DNA from: Mycobacterium europaeum
Lineage (GTDB): Bacteria; Actinomycetota; Actinomycetes; Mycobacteriales; Mycobacteriaceae
Length of the DNA: 64,000 nt
NCBI RefSeq assembly: GCF_002102155.1
Contig: NZ_LQOU01000002.1
Coordinates: forward strand, 207,782 to 271,781
Direction: 5' to 3'
Shown here: piece after piece, positions 34,145 to 42,915 of the stretch
Numbering within the stretch: position 1 is the first letter of the stretch
How the letters are laid out: each line of letters begins with the position of its first letter
Made by a program: the position numbers and the translations under genes
The notes under the pieces: model-generated
Told to the model about the DNA's origin: nothing
Seen by the model: only the letters and a program-made list of their open reading frames with translations
Databases searched by the model: none

Positions 34145-34460
34145 GACGATGCGAGCGACAAGAGGACGCGCCGGTTCGACACGATCTCGAGCGCTCGCGG
34201 GCGACCACCCAGGGAAATCGACCTCGATTACTCGCCGCTGCAGTTCGAGGACGCCTTCGCCGACGAGGACGCCAAGGTTCTGGCCGCCTCGGCCTTGCCC
34301 GCGCTGCGATCACCGCGCCGTATGTGGTGATTGCCCGAGCACGCGAAACTGCGATACGCACTGGCAGTACCTGCTCAGCAACAAGGGGACGCTGGTGCAC
34401 CTGCAGTGCTCGGATTGCGGCCATCTCTGGTCGACCGACACCCATCGCCGCACCGCCTGA
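34145..34460 (+). pseudogene. frameshifted small zinc-ribbon gene
   Basis: One frame encodes [20 protein letters not shown] followed by [11 protein letters not shown] different frame, from about 34275, continues as [20 protein letters not shown], then THWQYLLSNKGTLVHLQCSD and CGHLWSTDTHR. Together they look like one protein with two CxxC pairs split by a frameshift near 34275. No start codon is found in the first frame. Confidence 0.4.
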
Positions 34461-34469
34461 GCGGCGCCG

Positions 34470-34895
34470 CTATTGCGTGGCCACGAACGAGAAGTTGCGA
34501 GCAGTCGCGATCAGGTCCGGGTCGACGACGCAGCGAGTGCCATCCACATTTGCCTGCCCTGACACAACCTTGGCCGCCGCCGCGGCACCGGCGGCATTGC
34601 GGGTGGCACCCCAGCCCCCGACCAAGCCGTGACCGTTATCCGACAGGGCAACACAGCCACCCCGGCCCTCGGCAAGAACGTGGCAGTCGGTTGCGCCGTT
34701 CCTCTCGGCGCAATGACTGACCGCGTAGGCCTCGACGTCACTCAGACTGGCGAGGCCGCCGCCGACCGTCACTTCGACGGCGTGGGTGGAATCCGACCCC
34801 GCGATCACGATGTATCCGCCCTGGGCCTGCGCCGGTGCGGCCAGTCCGACAGCACAGACGGCAACGATCACTGCGGACGCAAGAGGCTTGAACAC
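34470..34895 (-). CDS. secreted DUF4189 protein
   Basis: A 141-aa exported protein. It has a signal peptide (VFKPLASAVIVAVCAVGLAA-PAQAQ) and a DUF4189-type domain: YIVIAGSDSTHAVEVTVGGG, then DVEAYAVSHCAERNGATDC and GCVALSDNGHGLVGGWGATR, with cysteines likely forming disulfides. GTG 34895 follows GGAAGGAAG, a strong ribosome site; the frame extends upstream to 35069, but those residues are arginine-rich and non-coding in look. The role of the family is unknown. Confidence 0.82.
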   Translation of the reverse strand: MFKPLASAVIVAVCAVGLAAPAQAQGGYIVIAGSDSTHAVEVTVGGGLASLSDVEAYAVSHCAERNGATDCHVLAEGRGGCVALSDNGHGLVGGWGATRNAAGAAAAAKVVSGQANVDGTRCVVDPDLIATARNFSFVATQ

Positions 34896-35278
34896 ACGCT
34901 TCCTTCCATTTGGTGTGCGGGCACGAAAGGACCCCCGCCGCAGGGCGAATTTGCTCGTTGGCGCCGGCGGTACTCGGCTGGTCACGCCACCCCCGCACTG
35001 GCGGCGGCGCCGGCAGATGCCGGCCCAGACTCGAAGATCATCGCGAATGCCAACTTTCAGCGACGCCACGTTCGGAGCGTCGTGCTCTTACAGTGCTGGC
35101 TTGACGAGGAATGGGCCACGCACTTTACAAACGCTTGACACGCGTGTAGCAAATCTTCACAGTCGGGCCACGCGGCCTGGGCGGCTACGACAGGCGATCC
35201 GCCCCGCGGGGAAAGCCGCATTCCCCGGCGACGTCGTTGATGCTTTGCTGCTGGCGCGCCTGGCCAGGACGCGGCGGC

Positions 35279-35440
35279 CTAGCCGTGATGCGGCGGCAGC
35301 TCGTCGCGCAGCCGGCCCTCGTCCGACGCCGAGCGCATCTGCTCCTCGTCACCGAAGCGCTCCAAATCCTCCGGCGTGATGCGCGGCCGCTTCGGGGCGG
35401 CCGGCGGTGGGGGCGGGGGTTCGGTGGGTTCGGTGGGCAC
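35279..35440 (-). CDS. small conserved acidic protein
   Basis: 53 codons from GTG 35440: a proline-rich start (PTEPTEPPPPPPAAPKRPR) followed by ITPEDLERFGDEEQMRSASD and EGRLRDELPPHHG. The second half is clearly coding in composition and looks like a small conserved mycobacterial protein. There is no known function. It lies 35 nt downstream of the DUF2510 gene on the same strand and may be its operon partner. Confidence 0.55.
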   Translation of the reverse strand: MPTEPTEPPPPPPAAPKRPRITPEDLERFGDEEQMRSASDEGRLRDELPPHHG

Positions 35441-35475
35441 GACGCGATTGTTTCAGCTTTGGGGGAGTGGCGGGT

Positions 35476-36150
35476 CTACTGCTCGAAGGCCGGAAGCACG
35501 GTGCCGGAATCTCGGATCTCCCAGATGCTGGCTTTGGTGATGCCGTCGAAGTTGATCTTGTTCAACGTCGCCCGCGAATACGTGAGGTCGATGGCGACGT
35601 GAGTCGCGGTGTTGCCGTACGGGTCGGTCATCGGGAAGGTGCCCTGCACGTTGACCGCGGACGCGTCAGGGTAGGTCGCTCTCGCGTACCTGAGGATGTC
35701 GATGGTGTCCATCCGGGCGCCGTCCCTGATCATCTGCTCGGTGTAGTTGTCGCGGATGGCGAATCGCGCGTCGACCACGTCGCCGTTCGGGCCCGGGGTG
35801 GTGGTGAAGGTGACCCCGTCCGGCTTCTTGGGGGCGGGCGGTGTCGAGGGTGGCGCCTCGGCCGATGCCGACGATTCCGCCGTGGCCGAGTTGCTCGATG
35901 GGGCGTCCTTCTTGTGGTCGAAAGCCCAACTCTTGCCGATGATGGCGAGCAGGATCAGCGCACCCAGTACCGCTAGGGCCAGGGCTGCCTTCTCGGAGGT
36001 GTTCTTCTTCGGCGGTTCGGTGGAGAACGCATACTCGCTGGTCCAACTGGTGCCGTCGAAGTACCGTTGCAGCCCGTGGCCGACCCCGGCGGGGTCGGGG
36101 TACCAGCCCGGCGCCGACTTCGGCGGGGGCGGCGCCTGCTCAGGTGGCAT
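35476..36150 (-). CDS. DUF2510 membrane protein
   Basis: A 224-aa protein. The N-terminal DUF2510 motif is APGWYPDPAGVGHGLQRYFD followed by GTSWTSEY. A transmembrane helix (AALALAVLGALILLAIIGKSW) comes next, then a Ser/Pro/Ala linker and an extracellular domain (GVTFTTTPGPNGDVVDARFA, then TATHVAIDLTYSRATL). In mycobacteria DUF2510 is usually a small cytosolic W-rich module at the start of membrane proteins. Function unknown. Confidence 0.8.
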   Translation of the reverse strand: MPPEQAPPPPKSAPGWYPDPAGVGHGLQRYFDGTSWTSEYAFSTEPPKKNTSEKAALALAVLGALILLAIIGKSWAFDHKKDAPSSNSATAESSASAEAPPSTPPAPKKPDGVTFTTTPGPNGDVVDARFAIRDNYTEQMIRDGARMDTIDILRYARATYPDASAVNVQGTFPMTDPYGNTATHVAIDLTYSRATLNKINFDGITKASIWEIRDSGTVLPAFEQ

Positions 36151-36375
36151 CTGTCCATCTTCGCCGTGCGGGCGGCATCCCGGCTACCGCCATTCCTGCT
36201 CGGGCATCGCGACCTCCTTCGATCGGGGGACTACCCGCAGCGGCGCAACTGAAGAACCGAGACGGCCTGATGGCTCCCCGGGGTCCGGCGACGTAAACAT
36301 GAGATGGCCCCGGCATGACGGTTCGGCGTGACACCAGGCATTCGACGCGTCGGGGTGGCCGGTAGCGGCTATGAA

Positions 36376-36681
36376 ATGACGGTGAGCAACCACCACGTGA
36401 ACCTGACCCAGCAGGAAAGCTCGTTGATCGGCGAGAGCCATCCCGAGGCTCTCGCACGCATGGACGAGGAGTCGCTGAAGCACTTGCAGAACCGGCTCAG
36501 GCAAGCGCGCGAGAAGAACTTCAGCCTGTTGCGGCGCCAGGGCGCGGCTCGGGTGGAGGCCGAGGGTTCCCGCGGCTCCGCCCAACCGGCCAACGAAAAG
36601 CGCGGCGAAAAGGTGGAGATCTTCGACGAGGCACTGGCCCGGGTGAGCGAGCGCCTTGGCGCTATCGCTGACGCCGGATAG
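36376..36681 (+). CDS. hypothetical helical protein
   Basis: A 101-aa protein with a long predicted coiled helix: EALARMDEESLKHLQNRLRQ, then AREKNFSLLRRQGAARV, and a basic/acidic tail. ATG 36376 (MTVSNHHVNL) was preferred; an in-frame upstream start at 36328 adds residues that do not look coding. It is similar in style to short conserved mycobacterial proteins. No function can be assigned. Confidence 0.6.
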   Translation: MTVSNHHVNLTQQESSLIGESHPEALARMDEESLKHLQNRLRQAREKNFSLLRRQGAARVEAEGSRGSAQPANEKRGEKVEIFDEALARVSERLGAIADAG

Positions 36682-36868
36682 CAGCTACGAGCCCGAGTCG
36701 GCGCTGAATCGAGAGCCAAAGCGACACAAGGGCTTCCAGCCCACGACGTAAGGCTGCAACCGACACCGACGGCCCGGCGCCGGTTACCGTCGTCGCGGTG
36801 CTGTTCCACCGCGGTCAGCGCATGAAAATCCGTGGTTTAGAAACCGCATGTGTTGGGCACCCACCGCC

Positions 36869-37645
36869 ATGACCGCACGTCACATCCCCCATTTCCTGAC
36901 CTCCGCGGTCGTCGGGGTGTCAGGCGTCAGCGCTTCGGTCTTCGCTTCCGCGATCCCGTCTGCCTCTGCCGATCCGTGTCCGGGCGTCCAAGTGGTGTTC
37001 GCCCGCGGTACCGATAACCCGCCGGGCCTTGGTCCGACCGGACAGGCATTCGTCGATTCGCTGCGCCCACGCGTGGGCGCGAAATCGCTCGACATCTATC
37101 CGGTCGACTACCCCGCCACCCATGACTGGACGAACGCGGGCGAGGCGGGCATCAGAGACGCGGGCGCGCATGTCGTTTCAATGGCGCACAACTGCCCGAA
37201 CACCAAGATGGTGCTCGGCGGCTATTCCCAAGGTGCGGCCGTGATGGGCTTCGTCACCTCGGCTGCCGTGCCGCCCGGGATCGATCCGGCGAGCGTACCC
37301 AAACCGATGGACCCCGAGGTGGCCAACCATGTCTCCTCGGTCGTGCTCTTCGCATTGCCGAACGACAAGGCGATGAACTTCTTCGGTGAGCCGCCGGTCG
37401 TCATCGGTCCGCTCTATCAGCCCAAGACCATTCAGGTATGCGCCGCCGGAGACCCGATCTGCTCCGACGGGATGAATTTCGCCGTCCATGACACGTACTC
37501 GACCAACACACCAGTGATCGACCAGGGTGCGGCGTTCGCGGCCAGTCGTCTTGGTGGAGCTTCCGGCGGGCCCGCGGGTGCGGGTCCAGCAGCGCCGACG
37601 ACCGCCGCCGGGTTCCCGTCTCCAAACGAAGGCGCTGCCGGTTGA
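36869..37645 (+). CDS. cutinase-family esterase (Culp type)
   Basis: A 258-aa secreted alpha/beta hydrolase. Signal peptide FLTSAVVGVSGVSASVFASA-IPSASA. The mature start is DPCPGVQVVFARGTDNPPGL, typical of mycobacterial Culp proteins. Catalytic residues: nucleophile serine in GGYSQGAAV, aspartate in GDPICSDG and histidine in FAVHDTY. Four cysteines (DPCPG, HNCPN, QVCAA, ICSD) give two disulfides. A Gly/Pro/Ala tail follows. ATG 36869 starts the basic n-region; ATG 36848 is an alternative. By family it hydrolyses fatty-acid esters or phospholipids outside the cell. Confidence 0.88.
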   Translation: MTARHIPHFLTSAVVGVSGVSASVFASAIPSASADPCPGVQVVFARGTDNPPGLGPTGQAFVDSLRPRVGAKSLDIYPVDYPATHDWTNAGEAGIRDAGAHVVSMAHNCPNTKMVLGGYSQGAAVMGFVTSAAVPPGIDPASVPKPMDPEVANHVSSVVLFALPNDKAMNFFGEPPVVIGPLYQPKTIQVCAAGDPICSDGMNFAVHDTYSTNTPVIDQGAAFAASRLGGASGGPAGAGPAAPTTAAGFPSPNEGAAG

Positions 37646-37648
37646 TCG

Positions 37649-37762
37649 GAGCTCGGCAACTCCTTCCTGGCGGCCGCACGCAAATTGATGGACGACGGGT
37701 CGTTCGAGGGACTGACCGGAGCGGCGAGCTTCGACGAGCTCAACGCGCTGTTCGCCGAGTAG
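37649..37762 (+). pseudogene. short coding-like remnant
   Basis: After a stop, the frame reads ELGNSFLAAARKLMDDGSFE followed by GLTGAASFDELNALFAE and a stop. It looks like the C-terminus of a protein without its body. It lies just downstream of the cutinase. An ATG at about 37691 would give 24 residues. Not recognised. Confidence 0.3.
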
Positions 37763-37772
37763 TCGCCGACCG

Positions 37773-38207
37773 CTAACGGGCTCTGCGGAGATCGGCGAGC
37801 GAGTTTCGAAGTCCACCGTCGATCCGGATCTGCACCGCCGCCACCGCCACCATCACCGCCGCGGTCACCAAGTGCACCCACGCGTCGGTGATGTTGTTGG
37901 GAAAGGTGAAGACGAAGGCGACCTGATGCGAGAAGAAGGCCCAAATGCCCGGCAGCGCACCGGCTATCGCGGCGAGCAGCAAATACAGCACGGCCCACGA
38001 CTTGCGTGTCGCGAATACCAGCCCCGGAGCGAATAGGGCGAGACCTGCGACGGCGTGCCAGCCGTTGTAGTCCATCCCGAGCAGCTGGACCGTCGGCGCC
38101 CCCGGCCCGATCGCGAAGCTGGGATTCATGATGAAGCCGATCACCGCCTGAGCGACATGGATGACGCAAATGATCAGCAGCCCGATCTGGGCGAAACTCC
38201 ACCTCAC
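37773..38207 (-). CDS. DUF4383-like membrane protein
   Basis: A 144-aa protein with four transmembrane helices (IGLLIICVIHVAQAVIGFIM, GWHAVAGLALFAPGLVFA, WAVLYLLLAAIAGALPGIWA, WVHLVTAAVMVAVAAVQI). The arrangement and the FPNNITDAWVHL segment before the last helix fit DUF4383. GTG 38207 is the start, with a weak ribosome site. It is on the same strand as gabD2, downstream of it, with about 95 nt between; no function is known. Confidence 0.72.
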   Translation of the reverse strand: MRWSFAQIGLLIICVIHVAQAVIGFIMNPSFAIGPGAPTVQLLGMDYNGWHAVAGLALFAPGLVFATRKSWAVLYLLLAAIAGALPGIWAFFSHQVAFVFTFPNNITDAWVHLVTAAVMVAVAAVQIRIDGGLRNSLADLRRAR

Positions 38208-38301
38208 GTTGCACCCCCTTGTGCACGGCGGGATGGCCCGAATACTACGCGCGGTAGTAGAACGGGGTCAACGGGCGGTGGATCGGCGGACGGTCCCGCT
38301 G

Positions 38302-39858
38302 TCAGTTCCGCCCGGGCAGCTTCATCACCGTGCGCACGACGGGCAGCAGCGACTTCTGCCAGAGCGTCGCCGGAATCCCAAGGGGCGGGTCGAGATTGAA
38401 CACGCGGGCCGTCGCGATCGTCTGTGACTCGGTGTACTTCAGCAAGCCCTCGGGTCCGTGCCGGCGGCCGACCCCGGACTGGCCCATTCCGCCCATCGGC
38501 GCGCTCAGGCTGCCCCACGCGAACGCGTAGCCCTCGTTGACGTTCACGGTGCCCGACCGCAACCGCGCTCCGATCTGCTCGCCCTCCGCGGAGGAGCCGG
38601 CCCACACGCTGGCGTTGAGCCCGTACTCGGTGTCGTTGGCCTTCTCGACCGCTTCATCCACGTCGGCGACGGGGTAGATCGAGACGACCGGCCCGAACGT
38701 CTCGTTGGCCGCGCACTCCATCTCCGGCGTGACCTCGGTCAGCACCGTCGGCTCATAGAACAGCGGGCCGATCTCGGGCCGCGCCTTGCCGCCCGCAATC
38801 ACCTTGGCGCCCTTGGCTTTCGCGTCGTTGACGTGGTCGGTGACCGTCTCCAGCTGGCCCTCGGAGATCAGGCTTCCCATTTCGACGGTGAAGTCATACG
38901 CGGTGCCCAGCTTCATATTCCGCACCGCGGCACCGAACTTGGCGATGAACTCGTCGGCGATGTCCTTCTCGACGTAGATCCGCTCGATGGAGATGCAGAG
39001 CTGGCCCGCATTGGAGAAGCACGCGCGGGTGGCCGCCTTGGCGACCTTGTCGAGGTTGGCCCCGCGGGTGACGATCATCGCGTTCTTGCCGCCGAGTTCG
39101 GCCGAGAAACCGATCAGCCGGCGGCCGCAATGCTCCGCGAGCTGCCTGCCCGTGGCGGTGGAGCCGGTGAACATCAAGTAGTCGCAGTTGTCGATGATGG
39201 CGGTGCCGACCACCGAGCCCGGGCCGGGCACGACCGCGTACAGCGCCCGCGGCAGGCCGGCCCGGTACAACAGCTCGGCACAGGCCAGCGCGCAGTACGG
39301 CGTCTGGCTGTCCGGCTTGAGCACCACCGCGTTGCTCGCCAGCAGCGCCGGCACGGAGTCGGACGCCGTCAGCGTCATCGGGTAGTTCCACGGCGAGATC
39401 ACCCCGACCACGCCCTTGGGCTGGTAACCCACCGTGGTCTTGCCGATTCCGGGGAGCAGCGACTGCACCGTGCGAGGCTTCAGCAGGTCCGCCGCCACGC
39501 GCACGTAGTAGTTCGCGTTCGCAATCAGGTCGACGATCTCCTCCTGCGCGGCCCATCGGGCCTTGCCCGCCTCGGCTTGCAGGAGGTCCATCAGGAACTC
39601 GCGGTTCTCGAAGACCAGGTCGCGGTAGCGGGCAATGACATCGATGCGCTCGGTCACCGGCCGCGTCGCCCACTCGACCTGGGCCGCGCGCGCCTCGGCG
39701 AACGCCGCTTCGACGTCTTCGGCCGTGCCGATGGGGATCGTGGTCAGCGGTCTGCCGGTGAAGACCTCGTCGATCGTCTTGGTCTCGCGGGTGGAGACGT
39801 CTTTGATCGCGGCCAGCTGACGCAAACGGTCGAAGACCTCGGCTGATGGTGCAGGCAT
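38302..39858 (-). CDS. gabD2: succinic semialdehyde dehydrogenase
   Basis: A 518-aa aldehyde dehydrogenase, the length of M. tuberculosis GabD2 (Rv1731), with very similar sequence throughout (start PAPSAEVFDRLRQLAAIKDV, end VVRTVMKLPGR). Catalytic residues: cysteine in SNAGQLCISIERIY, glutamate in FSAELGGKNAM, asparagine in SPWNYPMTLT. NADP-type cofactor loop FTGSTATGRQLAEH. It oxidises succinic semialdehyde to succinate, bypassing 2-oxoglutarate dehydrogenase. ATG 39858; AGAGGAAGC on the reverse strand lies just upstream. Confidence 0.95.
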   Translation of the reverse strand: MPAPSAEVFDRLRQLAAIKDVSTRETKTIDEVFTGRPLTTIPIGTAEDVEAAFAEARAAQVEWATRPVTERIDVIARYRDLVFENREFLMDLLQAEAGKARWAAQEEIVDLIANANYYVRVAADLLKPRTVQSLLPGIGKTTVGYQPKGVVGVISPWNYPMTLTASDSVPALLASNAVVLKPDSQTPYCALACAELLYRAGLPRALYAVVPGPGSVVGTAIIDNCDYLMFTGSTATGRQLAEHCGRRLIGFSAELGGKNAMIVTRGANLDKVAKAATRACFSNAGQLCISIERIYVEKDIADEFIAKFGAAVRNMKLGTAYDFTVEMGSLISEGQLETVTDHVNDAKAKGAKVIAGGKARPEIGPLFYEPTVLTEVTPEMECAANETFGPVVSIYPVADVDEAVEKANDTEYGLNASVWAGSSAEGEQIGARLRSGTVNVNEGYAFAWGSLSAPMGGMGQSGVGRRHGPEGLLKYTESQTIATARVFNLDPPLGIPATLWQKSLLPVVRTVMKLPGRN

Positions 39859-39933
39859 GTCGCTTCCTCTCGCAGAAGCACGGGCGTTCAGGACACCAGG
39901 CTATGCCGCGCGGTGTCGGGCCGACCAGAAAGT

Positions 39934-40674
39934 TCAGCTCGGCGGATGGTCCAGCTCGACCAGCTTGAGGGAGATCTGCTCCACGCGGGCGTTGGTGTCC
40001 TGCGAAAGCTTCACCAACAGCTCGAAGGCGGCACCGGCGTCGATGTCGAATCGCTCCATCAGCATGCCCTTGGCCTGGCCGATCACGTCGCGCGTTTCGA
40101 CGGCGCGCCGCAGTTGTTCGTTCTCGGCGACCAGGGCCTGCAAGCGTTCGTGGTGGCGGGCGCTTTCGGCGGTCTTGATCGCCTCGAGGGTATGGAGCAC
40201 TTCGGTGGGCGTCCACGAAGCGCCTTGATCGGCTGCGCGGGTCATCTCTGCGAGCATCTGCCCGCTTTCCGAGATCTCTTCGACACAGTGCGCGACGCCC
40301 ACCAACTCGCCGTGGTCGACCAGGGGAGTGTTGGTCGGGCTCCACACCTTCGGCACGAATTGGTCGGGAGCGACCGGATCGGGCACGTCATAGCGCTGTA
40401 TTCGCATCTGATGGGGGCGCAGGTCGCGCATCACCGTCTCCAGGGATGCGGCGAGGTTCGCCGTGCCGTTCGCCTGCGGATCGCGGGGGTTGTCGGGAAA
40501 CGCGTCGAAAAGCAACTGCCCGGGCAACTCGCCGGGTTCGCGCAGGGTGACCCGCTCGTACGCGACGCTCGCCGCGCGGATCCGCAGGTCGCAATCGAGG
40601 AGCAGGAGGGACACTCCCGGCGCGCTCTGGGCCATGTCGCGGGCTATCACATCGAACCGGCGTTGGCTGTCCAT
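39934..40674 (-). CDS. PAS-ANTAR RNA-binding regulator
   Basis: A 246-aa protein. The N-terminal PAS-like domain (GVSLLLLDCDLRIRAASVAY through STPLVDHGELVGVAHCV in similar form) is followed by a helical linker (LHTLEAIKTAESARHHERLQ) and a C-terminal ANTAR domain (RDVIGQAKGMLMERFDIDAG, then AAFELLVKLSQDTNARV). ANTAR proteins bind paired RNA hairpins to prevent transcription termination. Proteins of this type are frequent in mycobacteria. The target is unknown; the sensor input may be redox or a small ligand. Confidence 0.85.
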   Translation of the reverse strand: MDSQRRFDVIARDMAQSAPGVSLLLLDCDLRIRAASVAYERVTLREPGELPGQLLFDAFPDNPRDPQANGTANLAASLETVMRDLRPHQMRIQRYDVPDPVAPDQFVPKVWSPTNTPLVDHGELVGVAHCVEEISESGQMLAEMTRAADQGASWTPTEVLHTLEAIKTAESARHHERLQALVAENEQLRRAVETRDVIGQAKGMLMERFDIDAGAAFELLVKLSQDTNARVEQISLKLVELDHPPS

Positions 40675-40716
40675 CGACTTGCCACTACCCGTTGAGGCGG
40701 AGATGTAACCGCCTCC

Positions 40717-41508
40717 TCAGAGGATGTGCATTCCCTGGGCCAACTGCGTCACCCCAACCACCGTGAAGACCGCCACCAGGATCTGCCGGTGGTAAACCCG
40801 CACCCATTCGTGCAGCTGGCGCAAGAGCGCATGGGTCCGAGCCGGCGCGGCCACATACCCGACCAGGATCATTTCGACGACGGAATACATCAGCAGCACG
40901 AACGCGATGGAGGCGCTGACCTGCGTGGCGACGGCAGCCCGCGACGCCACGATGATCGCGAGAATGAAGAGAACCCCGTCGACCGGCACCGACGCCAGCC
41001 CGATCACCCACGCGATCCACAACGACCCCTTCTCCCACGCGCGGTGGGCCCGGTGGAGCAGGAGCCGGACTCCGGAACGGTCCTCGGGCGAAAGGTCTTG
41101 TGCGCGGCTCAGGAATCGTGGAACCACCATCGGCGCCCCCGGGCCCGGCGGCGAGGTCGGGGTCCCGCCGCCGGATGTCCGCGCCCGGGCCCGCTGACGC
41201 ATCGAGAAGCGCACCGCCATCAGCGCGGCGATGGACAACCCGAGCACGCCCAGACCGATCTGGATGTGCGGGAGCGTGGAACTCGCGGCCCGCCCCGGCG
41301 AGCCGTGCCGGAATGTGCCGAACGCGGACGTGAAGTTCAGCAGCATCAGGGGGGCGAGCAGCTCGGGCACAGCGACGGTCAGGCCACCGACCCAGTAGGC
41401 GAGCAGGTTCGGTCCCGGCCGCGGACGGGAGATCATCAGGAGGGCGAGGCCGAGGCGCACCGGATTGAGCGCAGCCAGAATCCCCAACCCCAGCACTGAC
41501 CCCCACAT
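40717..41508 (-). CDS. GAP/Sap-family lipid-addressing membrane protein
   Basis: A 263-aa protein with about six transmembrane helices. The N-terminus (VLGLGILAALNPVRLGLALL, then LLAYWVGGLTVAVPELLAPL) is the GAP/Sap family signature. The loop of about 65 residues (RARTSGGGTPTSPPGPGAP) is charged and probably cytoplasmic. Gap and Sap proteins help move glycopeptidolipids or sulfolipids to the mycobacterial surface. Its place beside an MbtH-NRPS locus, divergently transcribed, suggests it exports the lipopeptide made there. That link is inference. Confidence 0.82.
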   Translation of the reverse strand: MWGSVLGLGILAALNPVRLGLALLMISRPRPGPNLLAYWVGGLTVAVPELLAPLMLLNFTSAFGTFRHGSPGRAASSTLPHIQIGLGVLGLSIAALMAVRFSMRQRARARTSGGGTPTSPPGPGAPMVVPRFLSRAQDLSPEDRSGVRLLLHRAHRAWEKGSLWIAWVIGLASVPVDGVLFILAIIVASRAAVATQVSASIAFVLLMYSVVEMILVGYVAAPARTHALLRQLHEWVRVYHRQILVAVFTVVGVTQLAQGMHIL

Positions 41509-42641
41509 TGGCGCAGCTCTACCCGCGGTCGGGGGTGTCTAAACGCCGTCCCCGGGGGCGTGCGCCCCCGAGGACGACTGCACGTCCTCGGTCGGACGGG
41601 TTGGCTCGGAGTGCCGAATTTCACACGGGCGCAACATGTTCGCGAAACACTCTGCGCGTCGCAACCAGATGAACGCCCCGCCACGCCCGCGTGAACATCC
41701 ACCGGGGTAACCCTGGTGAGATCGATCACAAGAAGGCTCGGCCACCGGAGCAACGACCGGCAGCGACCCGGGGCGCTGACCGCCGCGGCCGCGGCCGTCG
41801 GGTGCGGTGCCGCTGCGACTGTCGGTCCGTCCGCAGCGAAGGCGCTGTCCCGCAAGGCATCGTCCGGGGCCGTCCCAACCCGCCGGCGTAGCAAGCTCCC
41901 CCAGGAGTTTCGCCCGTCAGGGCAAGGTGGCCTTCGGGAAAGTCGACAAACCACGCACGCACGTCGCGATCAGCAATTACGATGCGCAGATGCCGGGTCT
42001 TCCTCCCGCCAAGCCGCTGCCGAAAGCTTGCTGCAGTGGGGTGAGCCGAAGCCTGCCCGCAAAAGGCGCGCGGTCGTTCGGGCAACGTCTGCGTGCCGGG
42101 GCAGCAAACCATCGCCCTCGTGTTCGGAGAGGTGCCGAAATCGCGCGGCCTCGTCCCGGTGCGGAACGGTGACGTTGGGTGGGGGACAAAGATTTGGTTT
42201 TGCTGGATGGCGAGACACGCGTCGAACAAACCGGGGGTGCGAATCTCTTATGCAAGAACGAAATTCACAGGTTTGACGGCGGGTACCGGCGGGTAACCGG
42301 CGAGCCGTGGAGCGCGACATCCAACGTCGTAGTGCCAGCATGCTGATGGTCCGCTGCTGCACCAACGGAACGCCCCCGCGGAGCACCCTCCGCGATTTTC
42401 GGGTTACCGTTGATCTTGCGGGCGGTATTGCGATTCGAGCCGGGGAAGAACTGGGGCCCGAACTGCAGCCAGTTACGTCACGACGGGGATTTCCGCAATC
42501 AAGCCCACCGGCGCCGGCTTCGCGCCCGCGGGCAGATCGGCACACTGGTCGAGACTAACGGCCAATCCTGAAGCGCGGCACAGCTTTTGTGCTGCGCGCG
42601 GGTCGTCATGCAATTTTCATCGGGTCTGAGGAGGTCGTCCG
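41509..42641. other. 1.1-kb region between GAP and mbtH
   Basis: No convincing gene. A strong hairpin at 41548-41575 (8-bp perfect stem CGGGGGCG/CGCCCCCG with a TG loop, plus an outer GTCC/GGAC) lies just upstream of the GAP gene. A 55-codon frame from GTG 42179 (VGDKDLVLLDGETRVEQTGG...) to 42346 looks mildly coding but lacks a clear ribosome site. The NRPS operon promoter should be in 42350-42620. A lower-GC patch is near 42180-42270. Confidence 0.35.
42627..42635 (+). promoter_or_regulatory. ribosome binding site of mbtH
   Basis: TGAGGAGGT six bases before TTG 42642. It decides the start, because TTG is otherwise weak. Confidence 0.7.
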
Positions 42642-42863
42642 TTGCAGAACAATCCCTTCGATGACGACAGTGGCAAATTTTTCGTCCTAGTCAATAACGA
42701 GGAACAGCACAGCCTTTGGCCGGTGTTCGCCGATGTTCCGCCCGGCTGGCGGGTGGTGTACGGGGAGGCTGATCGGGCCGCCTGCCTCGACTACATCGAA
42801 CAGAATTGGCCCGACATCCGCCCGAAAAGCCTGCGTGACAGGTTGTCCGCTCCTGGTTTGTGA
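42642..42863 (+). CDS. mbtH: MbtH-like protein
   Basis: A 73-aa MbtH-family protein: [20 protein letters not shown], then [20 protein letters not shown] and [20 protein letters not shown], with the invariant S-L-W-P, P-x-G-W and N-W-x-D-I-R-P residues. These proteins bind and activate NRPS adenylation domains. TTG 42642 is the start (TTG read as Met), supported by TGAGGAGGT. It precedes the NRPS by 52 nt on the same strand, so it is its dedicated partner. Confidence 0.95.
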   Translation: MQNNPFDDDSGKFFVLVNNEEQHSLWPVFADVPPGWRVVYGEADRAACLDYIEQNWPDIRPKSLRDRLSAPGL

Positions 42864-42915
42864 TGTGTAGACGGTCTAGGTATGAAGGAGTCGGGAAAGT
42901 ATTCGGGGGGAATTA

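Noticed and set aside
34786..35379. 197-aa forward frame near 35 kb
   Set aside because: Overlaps the DUF4189 upstream region and the small acidic gene on the reverse strand; arginine-rich, non-coding look.
42307..42558. 83-aa forward frame upstream of mbtH
   Set aside because: Starts GTG/ATG without ribosome site, composition not coding-like; left in the intergenic note.
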